Notes under the pieces: model-generated | Told to the model about the DNA's origin: nothing | Databases searched by the model: none | The model's input: the letters and a program-made list of their open reading frames with translations, nothing else | Translations under genes and position numbers: made by a program | In this document: positions 1 to 10,400 of the stretch, piece by piece | How the letters are laid out: each line of letters begins with the position of its first letter | Numbering within the stretch: position 1 is the first letter of the stretch | NCBI GenBank assembly: GCA_043228905.1 | Contig: JBHGNT010000014.1 | Coordinates: 8,618,001-8,682,000, forward strand | Length of the DNA: 64,000 nucleotides | Direction of reading: 5' to 3' | From: Azolla caroliniana | Taxonomy: Eukaryota; Polypodiophyta

Positions 1-874
1 GTTTCGAAGCAGGTTTCGGGGTGCCGTCCGTTGCTCTTCCCCGCTTCTTGGTTTGGACGGGCTCGACCGGTGGTGCCAACAGGGTGGGCCATTGTGTCAC
101 CGCATGCCATATTTTTCGGCCTTCCTTGCCGTCCTTTCCTCTTACTATATCAATGGCCATACATAGCCCGTCGGCGATCAACACCGGCCAGTCTACCTTG
201 ACCCCTTCGTACGTTGCGATGATCAAGCCTGCTCGGTTCTGAGGCATGACGGGGGCTCGAGGGTACACGTGGCCGAACTCGTTGAGCACACAGGCAATTT
301 CGCGGAATAGCATATCTTCGCTGCCCTGTGTCCTGTAGCCCTTGCTGGCTAGAGAGTACTCACCGAAATATTTGATGAGTTGCTCGGAGGTAGGATTGTC
401 GATCGTGTAGATACCTCCCTCCGGAAGGCCTATTAACGCACGGATCGCCTCCTCTGTGATCACCTCTGTGTTGATTTCTTTTATAATCTTTTCGGCCTCC
501 TTGTGTGGCGCTGCCTCCATGATCGTTAAGAAACCCTCCTGACCGTGTTGTCGTAACCATTTCTTGGCGGCTTCAGAGAACGTTTGGCAGTCCATCTCTG
601 CGTCGAGGTCGGAGAGCGTTGGCGAGGTTTGATGGTGGGGAGAGTGTGAGAGAGAAAGTTCTGAGGGAGGGGGTTCTCTGTGTGCGAGCTCTCTACGATT
701 TATCTTCACGCGTCGCTCTGTGTCTGTTCTCCTTGGTTCGCGATAGGAGAAGGTCTCGATGCGTGGGGGTTTTTCTCTTTGCATCTTGGCGCCTTCTTCG
801 AGCCTCCGCATGTGCAGGTCGTGTACTATAATAGCATTGCGTGCCATGTGGCGGTGGTTTAATGTCCTATTCAT
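1..874 (-). CDS. Element A third ORF (partial, runs off the window)
   Basis: Reads open on the minus strand from an ATG at 874 to the window edge with no stop, about 290 codons. It is the counterpart of the third ORF of element B. Both share a globular block beginning near the second ATG (595) with motifs such as EEAIRAL.GLPEGGI, NPTSEQLI.YFGEYS and KVDWPVLIADGLCMAID, preceded by an Arg/Ser/Pro-rich leader. It lies downstream of A's pol, in the position where some retroelements carry env, but no signal peptide or membrane segment is visible. The many codon differences from B are mostly conservative at protein level and no stop interrupts it, although A's pol is full of stops. That suggests past selection on this protein. 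The rest of the gene is outside the window. Function unknown; an RNA/Gag-interacting structural protein is only one possibility. Confidence 0.75.
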   Translation of the reverse strand, partial: MNRTLNHRHMARNAIIVHDLHMRRLEEGAKMQREKPPRIETFSYREPRRTDTERRVKINRRELAHREPPPSELSLSHSPHHQTSPTLSDLDAEMDCQTFSEAAKKWLRQHGQEGFLTIMEAAPHKEAEKIIKEINTEVITEEAIRALIGLPEGGIYTIDNPTSEQLIKYFGEYSLASKGYRTQGSEDMLFREIACVLNEFGHVYPRAPVMPQNRAGLIIATYEGVKVDWPVLIADGLCMAIDIVRGKDGKEGRKIWHAVTQWPTLLAPPVEPVQTKKRGRATDGTPKPASK

Positions 875-1023
875 AGCTCCTCGTACCTTTTCGACGTGCC
901 TCTTTACTCCTCATGTGCATGGCCGTTTCCACCACTCCTTTCCATGATTTCTTTGATTCGCTCCTTTATTCTCTTTTTCTTTTTCTTTTTTTCTTTTTTT
1001 TTTTATATAACTTACTTGTGTGG
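875..1023 (-). other. Element A spacer between pol and third ORF, purine-rich tract
   Basis: Non-coding spacer of element A. On the transcribed (minus) strand it contains an A/G tract of about 45 nt at roughly 960-1005. B has an A-rich stretch in the same place (about 7385-7425). It might be a second polypurine tract or simply low complexity. Confidence 0.4.
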
Positions 1024-3890
1024 TTAGTTTTTCTCCGGTCCTGTCGGACCCTTGCCCGAAGCGTGCAACTTGCCGGCCTCTTGACGGTTTGCCGTCGTTC
1101 TGCTCTCCTCGGTTGCCGGCTCATGCTCCTCCTTACTGGCTTGGTGGTAGCTGTCGTCTTCACCGGTTGCTGTTATGGTTGGCCTGTCGGCGTCTAATTC
1201 GGTGGCGGCCTTTCGTTCAAATGGGTTCTTAGGCATAGGTCCTTTGTATGGTTTTAGTCTAAATCTGTTGACCTATTTGCCCAACACTTCTCCGGCAAGT
1301 GTCCCCAACTGGTAGGACCCATTGAACTCGCGTGTGATCCAATACGGTTCGGTTCATCTAAACCATAGTTTACCTGGCATTTTGCCCATCCGGGTCTGGA
1401 ACACGAGTACTGGCTTGTCGGTTCCGAACATCTTTTCGTTTCCCTTCCAGTGCCGATCTACAAATGCTTTCCGTCTTCGTTGTTCCAATTCCAGGTGCAT
1501 AATGCTCGCCCTTCGGAGTTCTTCTAGTTCGCACAGAGCCTTTAACCGAATTGCCTCCGATTCCTTTTCGTTCAATCGTTCCCGAATCTGAATCCGTAAG
1601 CTTGGTACATGGAACTCGACCTGCATGACTGCCTCCAATCTGAATGCTAACCAGAACGGTGTTGTTCAGATGCTTGTTTTGTACGTTGTTCGGTAAGCCC
1701 AGAGCGCACTGTGCAGCTTCGTATCCCAATATGTCTGATTTTCATTGACGATCTTCCGGAGGATATTCTGGAGCGTTTTGTTCGTCGTCTCAGCTAACCC
1801 ATTTGCTTGCGGATAGTACGGTGTGCTTCGTTTATGTACTACCGCATAGAATGTCGTCAAACTTTCTACCACCTGTCCAAGAAAGTACCCTCCTTGGTCG
1901 CTTATCAGCTCTATGGGGCATCCATACCGGCACTAAATGCATTCGTATAAGAATTTCGCCGTTGACGCCGCGGTGTTGTCTCGTAGGGCTTTCGCTTCCA
2001 CCCACTTAGTGCAGTAATCCGTCGCGATGATCACATACCGGTTGCCAGTTCTCATTGCCGGTGATTTAAATGGCCCGACGAAATCCAGCCCCCATTTCTG
2101 GAATGGTTCTAGTGGTAGGACTGGCACATCCAAGCTTGTTCCATTGGCTGACCCATTCGTTGGCATAGATCACACTCCTTCGCATACCGGACTGCATCTT
2201 TCAATGTGGTCGGCCACCATAGGCCACTTTGCCATACTTTCCTTGCCGTCGCATCTCCAGCATAATTGCCTCCGGCGACTCCACAGTGTGCCTCCCGTAG
2301 TATTACCTCCTTCTCGTCGTTGCGCACCGCTCGTCACCAGATACCTTCCGCACCTTTGTGGTATAGCGTGTCCTGTAATAAACAGAAGTGTCGGCTCTGT
2401 ACCGCCAGGCATTTTCTCTCGTCCCGGTTCATCTCCTCCGGAGGCAATCCGATACTCAGAAACTGGTGCATATTAGTTAGCCACTTATCTTCTTGTGCCA
2501 CCATTTCATCTATTGCCGTTTCCGTGGTGACTCGAAAAAGCTTTGCATCCGGAAACTCGTCCGGTACTCCGTCACCTGTCTCCTCGGAATCTAACCGGCT
2601 TAGATAATCTGCTACCGCATGCTGTATGCCGGGTCGGTGGAATATCTCGAATTCGAACTCTTGCAACAAAGTCCACCGGGCCAACTTACCGGTAAGTGAC
2701 GCTTTGGATACTAGGTAGAGGAGTGCCGAATGATCTACATGGAAGGAGAACTTTCTTCCCAATAAATAATGCCTGAATTTTGTTACACTGTAGATCATTC
2801 CTAAAGCTTCCCTTTCCATGGTAGAATAATTTCGTTCCGCTTGAGATAGCTTCCGGCTGGCATAGTACACTGGCCGGTACCACCTTGGCTCGGTAAGCTG
2901 CATAAGCGCGCTGTCGATTGCGATATCGGAAGCGTCCACGAACACATGAAACTCTTTACTCCAATCCGGAGGTTGCACTACCGGTGCTTGTGACAATAAC
3001 ACCTTTAGTGCCCGATACGCCTTGTCTTCGATGTCGGTCCATTGGAACAATGTTCGATGTATTGCCGCATGCAGAGGTGTAGCCAGGTCTGCCAAATATC
3101 GGAGCATACGGCTATGCCAGCGGATTTGTCCTAGGAAACGACTCAATGCCTTTGTCGTTACCGGTGCCAGTGCTTCCAGGATTGCTTTCACTTTGTCTGG
3201 ATCTACGGCAATGCCTTCCTTGCTCACTATATGCCCTAGTAGCGTTCCGTTGGACACTCTAAATACACACTTCGCCGGATTCAGGCTTAGCCGGTAGCCC
3301 TACACTTCTCTAGACATAGTCTGAGATTTTGCAAATGATCTTCTTCTCTGCTATAGACGGCGAAATCGTCAAGGAACACCTGCATAAAAGCCGGTATGTA
3401 TTCGCCAAAGATCTCCATGATGATCCGTTGGAATGTTGTTGGTGCCGTTTTCAGTTCGAACATCATCACCACTACAACAAACACTCCCCATTCGGTGACG
3501 AAAGCCGTTTTCTCTTGATCCTCAGGGTGCATCCGGATCTGATTATACCCGCTGAATCCGTCTAAGAAACTGTAGACTTGATGGCCGACGACGACATCCA
3601 AAACTCCATCCGTAAACGGAAGTGGAAATGCATCCGTTATCGTTGCCAGATTGAGCTTCTGGTAGTCGACACAAACTCTAATTTTGCCGTTCTTTTTCGG
3701 TACGACTACGATCGGGCTCAACCATGTAGATTTCTTTACGGGATGGATGAAGCCAACCCTCAACAATTTGTCGATCTCCTCCTTGACTTTGGCGGCGTAG
3801 TTTGGGTTCATCCGGTATCGACGCTGTGCTACCGGCTTGGCGTCTTTGCTCAGATGTATCTGGTGCTGATACAACTGAGGATCCAGGCCT
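1024..3890 (-). pseudogene. Element A pol, 3' part (RT end, RNase H, integrase), decayed
   Basis: Minus-strand Ty3 pol of element A, cut at 3890 by the insertion of element B; the N-terminal half continues at 13749. Reading from 3890 leftward: RT core with FLDDFAVYS (about 3330), RNase H with VFVDASD (about 2935), zinc-binding HHCC region (about 2150-2330), integrase core with LDFVGPF, SDQGG and LAETTNK, then a C-terminal GPY/F-like tail ending at 1024. Compared with element B it has a frameshift near 3290 and another near 2110, and stops where B has Trp or Arg: TAG for Trp near 1936 and 1276, TGA for Trp near 1352, TGA for Arg near 1652. The protein is dead. It is the same family as B but clearly an older copy. 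Confidence 0.9.
3886..3890. repeat. Target-site duplication of element B, left copy (GGCCT)
   Basis: GGCCT directly precedes the left LTR and GGCCT (13749-13753) directly follows the right LTR. A 5-bp duplication is the expected product of Ty3-type integrase. Removing B and one copy restores the A pol reading frame. Confidence 0.95.
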
Positions 3891-4310
3891 TGTTATTCGC
3901 TTAGCCGGACAAGGCCTAACACAAGGTGTCACGGAGACACTTCACCAAAGGGTGATTACGGCATAGGATTAAGATTCAACGATTACACCGACTTACGTAG
4001 GTTACACGATTAGATTGCTTTGGTTAATTACACGCGTAAGATATAACAGTGATTACAGAACGGAAATCAAGACAGAAGTATAAACATCATAAGCTCTATT
4101 AATTATCCGCTGTCATTACAATGGGGTCCGGGCCTTTAAATAGGTTTCCGGCCCGTAGTACAAAACGGTGCCTCTCGCACCTATTCGGGATCCGTCCGGA
4201 TCTGGAACGGCATACCGTTTCCAGTCCGTCCGTCCACACTATGCTCATTTACAACCATATCTAATTAATTCCTTCACTCCGTATTTTGGACTCCTTGCCG
4301 GCCGGTAACA
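3891..4310 (-). repeat. 3' LTR of element B
   Basis: 420 bp, TGTTA...TAACA, repeated at 13329-13748 with one mismatch. On the minus strand a TATTTAAA box lies at about 4133-4143, the likely core promoter motif in its U3/R region. Confidence 0.95.
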
Positions 4311-4362
4311 CATGGCACGCCCGTGGGACAGTACCTTGTACGTCGAACCCTTCTCGGCCCCT
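4311..4362 (-). other. 3' untranslated spacer of element B, displaced purine tract
   Basis: The 52 bp between the third ORF stop and the 3' LTR. A purine-rich run (minus strand GAAGGGGCCGAGAAGGG) lies at about 4345-4362, not next to the LTR. The 30 bp touching the LTR are not purine-rich, which is unusual. Confidence 0.5.
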
Positions 4363-7278
4363 TCATTGTTCACCCAAATTGTCCAAATTACTTTGTTCAA
4401 GAATTTCCACTTGTTCTTCCGGTTGTGGTTGTTGCGGCTGTGCTTGCTGCTGCTGCTGTGGTTGCGGTTGGGACTGAGGTTGCTCCGGCTGCTCTACTTG
4501 CTGCTGCTGCTCCGTTTGTTTTGCTGACTCCGGCTGCTCCGTTTGTCTCTCTGGCTCCGGCATCTCCGTTTGACTGCTTCCGGTCCGGTCTCCTTCCAGT
4601 AAGGGTTCCTCATTACTGAGGTTGACCGTAACTGGTTCTCGTTCTTTCTCTCCCCGGATCCGGGACCTCTCGTAGCTTTCAAACTGGATCTGCGCCTCCA
4701 GCCTGTCGTCGTCCAGCTGAGCTACAAGTTGCCGGACTTGCTCTAGTTGGTCCTCTGCCAAGGCTTGAAAGTCTTCGGCCAGCTCATCTCTTATGCCGGT
4801 GAAATCTTCAGAATTCAGCATATAGCAATCATCTCCCTCCTTCCGCCGGTTCTCTACGTCGGCCCGGAGCAATTGGAGTTCCGCCGCGTTCGTGGCCCAC
4901 TTGGTCCACCATTTGACGGAACCGTTGTCAATCAAGCTTTTGGTCTGGTTCAACCAGGCCCGCATTATATCCTGGATGCGACTTGCTCCCATTTGCGCTC
5001 TGCTTTCCACCACTTGTCGCTCCTCCTTCAACTGCTTGATGAGGTTTGCCGTATCCTCCGCCTGCTCTCTGTAGCGCGTCAGCTGCCCTTGATATGTCGT
5101 TTGCAGCCTCTGCAGTACCTCCGCCGCTCTTTCTTTTTCCGCCTGCTGTTGCTTGAGGAGCTCTGTCCGAACCTTCTCCGCCTCTTCCAACCGTCTTCTG
5201 TTTTCCGCTTGTTCCTTGGCGAATGCGGTTGCGGTCCGATCAACTGCTTGCCGGAGCTCATCCGTCCGTTCCTTGTGCTCCGTTTGCAACCGTTTATACT
5301 CCCGGTGCAATTGCTCAAATTCCTCCGTTTTTTGTTTGAGCTTGCCGTTGATCTGGCGATGGTTCCGGTCCTCCCGGTCCTTTACCTGCCGGAGTTCCTC
5401 TTTCAGGCGCTCTACTTCTGTTTCGGCGTTCCTCCGGAGTCTCTCCTTCTCTTGCAGCATTTTCTCCTTCTCCTCCTTGAGCCGGTCGTACGCTTGGTGG
5501 CCTTTTCGTAAGCTCTCCTCGGCCCGCCGTAGATTCTCAGCAGTCTTTTTGAGTTCTGCCTCCGCTGCCGTCTTCAATTCTCTTTCGCGGCTCCTCAGCG
5601 CTTCTTGGGCAGCTAGCTCATCCTTTAAATCCGCAAGCTCTTGGGCTTGTGCCGCATTTCTCTCCGGAACGGTTTCCGTTGCCGGGGTCTGATTGCTATG
5701 TACAGGTTGATTTGACACTTTATTCTGTACATTGCCCGGAGTCACCGGTGCTTGGACTTGTGTTGTCAAAGCGAATTGAGCCATTTCCCTTGTGACCCTG
5801 TCCAAGTCTTGTTCAAGGCTCCGGATTCTGGACCGGGCCGTCTCTAGATCTACGGTTGTGACGAGCAACCGTTCCTGGTGCGCTCTCTCTTCCGCCTCTA
5901 TATACTCGACCGCTCCGGCGATTTGCTCGCCTACCCACCGTAGCCACATGCTACTGGTGCCTTGTTGCTGTACTGGTCGGGTCGGCTCATTCCCTGTGGA
6001 ATTGTCTGGCCTGAGTGCCTGCATATGCCGTTCTGGTTCTACTCCTTGGCCGCCGTGTGCTCTGGCTGGGCTCACCGGCTGTTGTGTTCCGGTTCTCGCC
6101 GTCTCCGGAGCCGTTGGACTGACTTCTTCTATAGAAGTCGACAAGACCGGTTCCCTACGCACCGGTTCCGGTTCTTCCCTTGTGGTTTGCTCAGGTTGAG
6201 TTGGGGGCGTTTCTGCCTCTCGCGGGTACGACCGCTCCCCTCCTGTCTCGACGGTCCTACTTCTTGACCGTCGTTGGAGGTGCTCTTCTGGCTCCTCCGT
6301 TTCCTCTTCCTGTGTCACGGCATGTTTCTGTGCCGTCAAGGGTTCCGGTTCCTTCTGTCCCGGTCTCCGTAAGGTTATCTTGACGGGTCGGACCGGTGAC
6401 ACCTCCTCCGGTTCTGGGACCCGTTTCTTCCCTTTCGTCGCCTTCGACGCCAGCAGCTGCTGTCGTTTGGACGCCGGCTTCGAGGTGCTTCCTTCCGATA
6501 CTCTTGGCCGCTTCTTTGGCTGGACGGTCTCGACCGGCGGCACGAGCAATGTTATCCATTGAGCTACGGCGTGCCACAGCTTCCGGCCCTCCTTGCCGTC
6601 CTTCCCTCGTATCATGTCGATTGCCATGCACAACCCGTCTGCAATCAACACCGGCCAGTCCACCTTGATCCCTTCATAGGTGGCTATGATCATCCCTGCC
6701 CGATTTTTTGGCATGACAGGGGGTCGGGGGTACACGTGACCGTACTCATGGAGCACTCGAGCTATCTCCCTGAATAGCGGATCTTCGCCGCCCTGCGTCC
6801 GATAGCCTTTGCCGGCAACAGAGTACTCACCGAAATATCGGATGAGTTGCTCCGAGGTTGGGTTATCGATCTGAAAGATTCCTCCCTCCGGAAGGCCTGT
6901 TAGCGCGCGGATCGCTTCCTCGGTGATGACCTCTGTGGCGAGCTCCTTGATGACCCGGTCGGCTTCTCTGTGCGGCGGTGCCTCCATGATGGCCAAGAAC
7001 CCCTCCAGTCCGTTTTGCCTGAACCATTTCCTGGCCGCTTCCGACAGTGTTTGTGGTTCCATGTCTGCTTCAAGGTCGAGGGAAGATGGCGAGGTAGAGT
7101 GGTGATGAGAGTGAGAGCGAGAGAGAGAGCGTTCTGAGCGCGGGGGTTCTCTGCGTGCAGGTTCGCGTTTGCTCAGCTTCCACTGTCTTGGTGCTTCTGT
7201 GCTTCTTGGCTCGCGAAATGAAAAGGTCTCCATGCGTTCTGCTTCTTCTTTGTGCGTTTTGGCGCCTTTTTCGAGCAT
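4363..7278 (-). CDS. Element B third ORF: 971-residue coiled-coil protein of unknown function
   Basis: Sense ORF after integrase. The open frame extends to 7362, but the first in-frame ATG is at 7278; translation from a spliced or reinitiated transcript is possible. Layout from that ATG: Arg/Ser/His-rich leader (1-70), globular block (about 73-265) containing EEAIRALTGLPEGGIF and DWPVLIADGLCMAID, a Pro/Glu/Arg-rich low-complexity region (about 265-450), long heptad-rich coiled coil rich in K/E/R/L (about 450-810), and a Gln/Pro-rich tail (about 915-971). No signal peptide, membrane helix or furin-like site, so it is not an obvious envelope. The block around the GLPEGG motif faintly recalls plant-mobile-domain proteins carried by transposons; that is a weak inference. 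The intact frame in a recent insertion and the open homologue in element A argue that it is a real gene. Confidence 0.85.
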   Translation of the reverse strand: MLEKGAKTHKEEAERMETFSFREPRSTEAPRQWKLSKREPARREPPRSERSLSRSHSHHHSTSPSSLDLEADMEPQTLSEAARKWFRQNGLEGFLAIMEAPPHREADRVIKELATEVITEEAIRALTGLPEGGIFQIDNPTSEQLIRYFGEYSVAGKGYRTQGGEDPLFREIARVLHEYGHVYPRPPVMPKNRAGMIIATYEGIKVDWPVLIADGLCMAIDMIRGKDGKEGRKLWHAVAQWITLLVPPVETVQPKKRPRVSEGSTSKPASKRQQLLASKATKGKKRVPEPEEVSPVRPVKITLRRPGQKEPEPLTAQKHAVTQEEETEEPEEHLQRRSRSRTVETGGERSYPREAETPPTQPEQTTREEPEPVRREPVLSTSIEEVSPTAPETARTGTQQPVSPARAHGGQGVEPERHMQALRPDNSTGNEPTRPVQQQGTSSMWLRWVGEQIAGAVEYIEAEERAHQERLLVTTVDLETARSRIRSLEQDLDRVTREMAQFALTTQVQAPVTPGNVQNKVSNQPVHSNQTPATETVPERNAAQAQELADLKDELAAQEALRSRERELKTAAEAELKKTAENLRRAEESLRKGHQAYDRLKEEKEKMLQEKERLRRNAETEVERLKEELRQVKDREDRNHRQINGKLKQKTEEFEQLHREYKRLQTEHKERTDELRQAVDRTATAFAKEQAENRRRLEEAEKVRTELLKQQQAEKERAAEVLQRLQTTYQGQLTRYREQAEDTANLIKQLKEERQVVESRAQMGASRIQDIMRAWLNQTKSLIDNGSVKWWTKWATNAAELQLLRADVENRRKEGDDCYMLNSEDFTGIRDELAEDFQALAEDQLEQVRQLVAQLDDDRLEAQIQFESYERSRIRGEKEREPVTVNLSNEEPLLEGDRTGSSQTEMPEPERQTEQPESAKQTEQQQQVEQPEQPQSQPQPQQQQQAQPQQPQPEEQVEILEQSNLDNLGEQ

Positions 7279-7434
7279 GCACACGTCGTGTACCAATTTA
7301 GTATTAAGTAGCGTGGCGTCTCTTAAATGCCCACTACGTACCTTTTCGCTCCTTGCTTTCACACCCGTTCATACCTCGATTTTTAATGATTTTTAATGAT
7401 TTTTTTATTTTTTTTTTGATGACGGTGTGTGACC
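7279..7434 (-). other. Spacer between pol and third ORF of element B
   Basis: 156 bp. On the coding strand the pol stop TAA is part of GGGTAAGG, followed by an A-rich stretch. The open frame of the third ORF begins at 7362. No recognizable promoter. Confidence 0.4.
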
Positions 7435-10400
7435 TTACCCATCCGTAGGTCCCCTCGGACCCTTACCGTTTTCCTTACGGGTTGCCGTGTCTTCCTTCGC
7501 CTCTGCTACTGGTTCCCCGTCGTCTTTTTCTTCCGGACCGATACGTACCGATCCCGGTGTAGTGCCGGTGAGCTGCATAAACGGGTTCTTTGGCATCGGT
7601 CCTTTATAGGGTTTTAGACGAAATCCATTTACCCACTTGCCTAGTACTTCACCGGCAAGTGTCCCTATCTGATAGGACCCGTTGTATTCCCTTGTCAGCC
7701 AATACGGGCCTGTCCATCTGAACCGGAGTTTAACCGGCATTTTGCCCATCCTCGTTTGGAATACTAGAACCGGCTTTCCGATTTCGAACATCTTTTCGTT
7801 ACCTTTCCGGTGACGGTCAACGAACGCTTTCCGTCGTCGTCGCTCCAGTTCCATGTGGAGGATGCTGGCCAGCCGTTGCTCCTCCAGTTCGCATAGTGCT
7901 GCTAGCCGCATTTCCTCCGACTTCTTTTCATTCAGCCGTTCCCGTAGTTGGATCCGTAAGCTTGGTACCTGAAACTCGACCGGCATGACCGCTTCTAAGC
8001 CGAATGCTAGCCGGAACGGCGTTGTCCGGATACTTGTTTTGTATGCCGTTCGGTACGCCCATAGCGCACTATGGAGCTTTGTGTCCCAGTCCGTCCGGTT
8101 TTCATTGACAATTTTGCGGAGAATGTTCTGCAGCGTTTTGTTGGTGGACTCTGCTAACCCGTTCGCCTGTGGGTAGTACGGTGTGCTTCGTTTATGGACC
8201 ACGGCATAGAACGTTGTTAAGCTTTCCACTACCTGGCCAAGGAAGTGGCCTCCTTGGTCGCTGATTAATTCAATCGGACATCCATACCGGCACCAAATGT
8301 TTTCGTACAGGAATTTTGATGTGGATGACGCGGTGTTGTCTCTCAGGGCCTTAGCTTCCACCCATTTCGTGCAATAATCCGTTGCCACGATGACATAACG
8401 ATTACCCGTTCTCATTGCCGGTGGCTTGAACGGTCCGACAAAATCCAATCCCCACTTCTGGAATGGCTCTAGTGGAAGTACCGGTTGGTGTGGCATCCGT
8501 GCTTGCTCCGTAGGCTGGCCCATTCGTTGGCATAGGTCACATTCCTTAGCATACTTGACGGCGTCTTTTAACGTCGTGGGCCACCACAAGCCGCTCTGCC
8601 ATACTTTCCTCGCCGTCGCTTCCCCGGCATAGTGTCCTCCGGCAACCCCACAGTGTGCTTCCCGTAAGATTACTTCTTTCTCGTCACTTCGGACTGCCCG
8701 TCTCCATATTCCATCTGCTCCCTTGTGGTAGAGAGTGTCCCGTAATAGACAGAAATTGCGGCTCTGCACCGCCAGTCGTTTCCTCTCGTCCCGGTTCATT
8801 TCCTCCGGTGGCAGGCCCGTGCTTAGGAACTGGTGCATGTTTGTCAGCCACCTATCTTCTGATGCCACCGTGTCGTCTGCTGCCGTTTCCGGGGTAATAC
8901 GGAATAACTCTGCGTCCGGGAATTCATCCGCTACTCCGTCGCCTGCTTCTCCGGACTCTAACCGGCTCAAATAGTCCGCTACGGCATGCTGGATACCGGG
9001 CCGGTGGAAGATCTCGAATTCGAACTCCTGCAACAGCAAGGTCCAACGGGCCAATTTACCGGTTAGGGACGCCTTGGACACTAAGTACAGAAGCGCCGAG
9101 TGATCCACATGAAAGGAGAACTTCCTTCCCAATAGGTAGTGCCGAAACTTTGTGACACTGTAGATCATGCCCAGGGCCTCCCGTTCCGTCGTTGAATAGT
9201 TCTTCTCCGCTTGGGACAGCTTCCGGCTGGCATAATATACCGGCCGATACCATTTGGGCTCCGTAAGCTGCATTAAGGCGCTGCCAATAGCGATGTCGGA
9301 CGCGTCCACGAACACGTGAAATTCCTTGCTCCAATCCGGAGGCTGCACGACGGGTGCTTGCGATAAAAGTACCTTCAGGGCATTGTATGCCTTATCCTCC
9401 GTATCCGTCCATTGGAACGGTGTCCGATGTACCGCGGTGTGTAATGGTGTAGCCAAGTCAGCCAAGTGACGGAGCATCCGGCTGTGCCACCGGATCTGTC
9501 CTAAGAATCGGCTTAGTGCTTTGGCCGTTTTCGGCGCCGGTGCCCCTAGTATGGCGTTTACTTTGTCCGGGTCGACCGCAATGCCCTCCTTACTTACAAT
9601 GTGTCCCAGCAATATTCCACTTGAAACCCCAAAGATGCATTTTGCTGGGTTTAAGCTTAGCCGGTATAACCTACACTTTTCAAGGCATAACCGTAGGTGC
9701 TGCAAATGGTCTTTTCCCCGGCTATAGACTGCAAAATCATCCAGGAAAACTTGCATGAAGGCAGGAATGTATTCGCCGAAGATCTCCATGATGATTCGCT
9801 GGAAAGTTGCTGGTGCCGTTTTTAGGCCGAACATCATGACTTCGGCCACAAACACCCCCCATTCGGTGACGAACGCTGTCTTCTCCTGGTCGTCGGGGTG
9901 CATTCGGATTTGATTGTATCCGCTGAAGCCGTCTAAAAAGCTATAAACGTCATGGCCGGCGACGGCATCCAGTACTCCATCCGTGAACGGAAGAGGGAAT
10001 GCATCCGTAATTGTGGCGGCATTTAGTTTCCTGTAATCTACACACACACGGATTTTACCGTTCTTCTTTGGGACGACGACGATGGGGCTCAGCCACGTCG
10101 CTTTCTTTACCGGCCGGATGAAGCCCACTCTTAGGAGTTTGTCGATTTCCTCCTTCACTTTGGCGGCATAGTTGGGGTTCATTCGGTATCGTCTTTGCGC
10201 CACTGGTTTCGCGTCCTTGCCTAGGTGGATCTGATGCTGATATAATTGAGGGTCCAACCCTCGCATGTCTTCGTATGACCAGGCGAATACGTCGCGAAAC
10301 TCCGTGAGAAGTTTGATCATCGCCGCTTTATCTTCCGGCTTCATTTCTTTGGTGATGTGTACCGGCTTTGATTCGTCCTTGCTTCCTAGGTTCACTTCGT

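Noticed and set aside
4747-5511. 254-codon ORF on + opposite the third ORF of B
   Set aside because: Exact antisense of the coiled-coil region; K/E/L heptads read as leucine-rich on the other strand.
4363-7278. Third ORF of B as a viral envelope
   Set aside because: No signal peptide, TM helix, cysteine pattern or cleavage site; mostly coiled coil.
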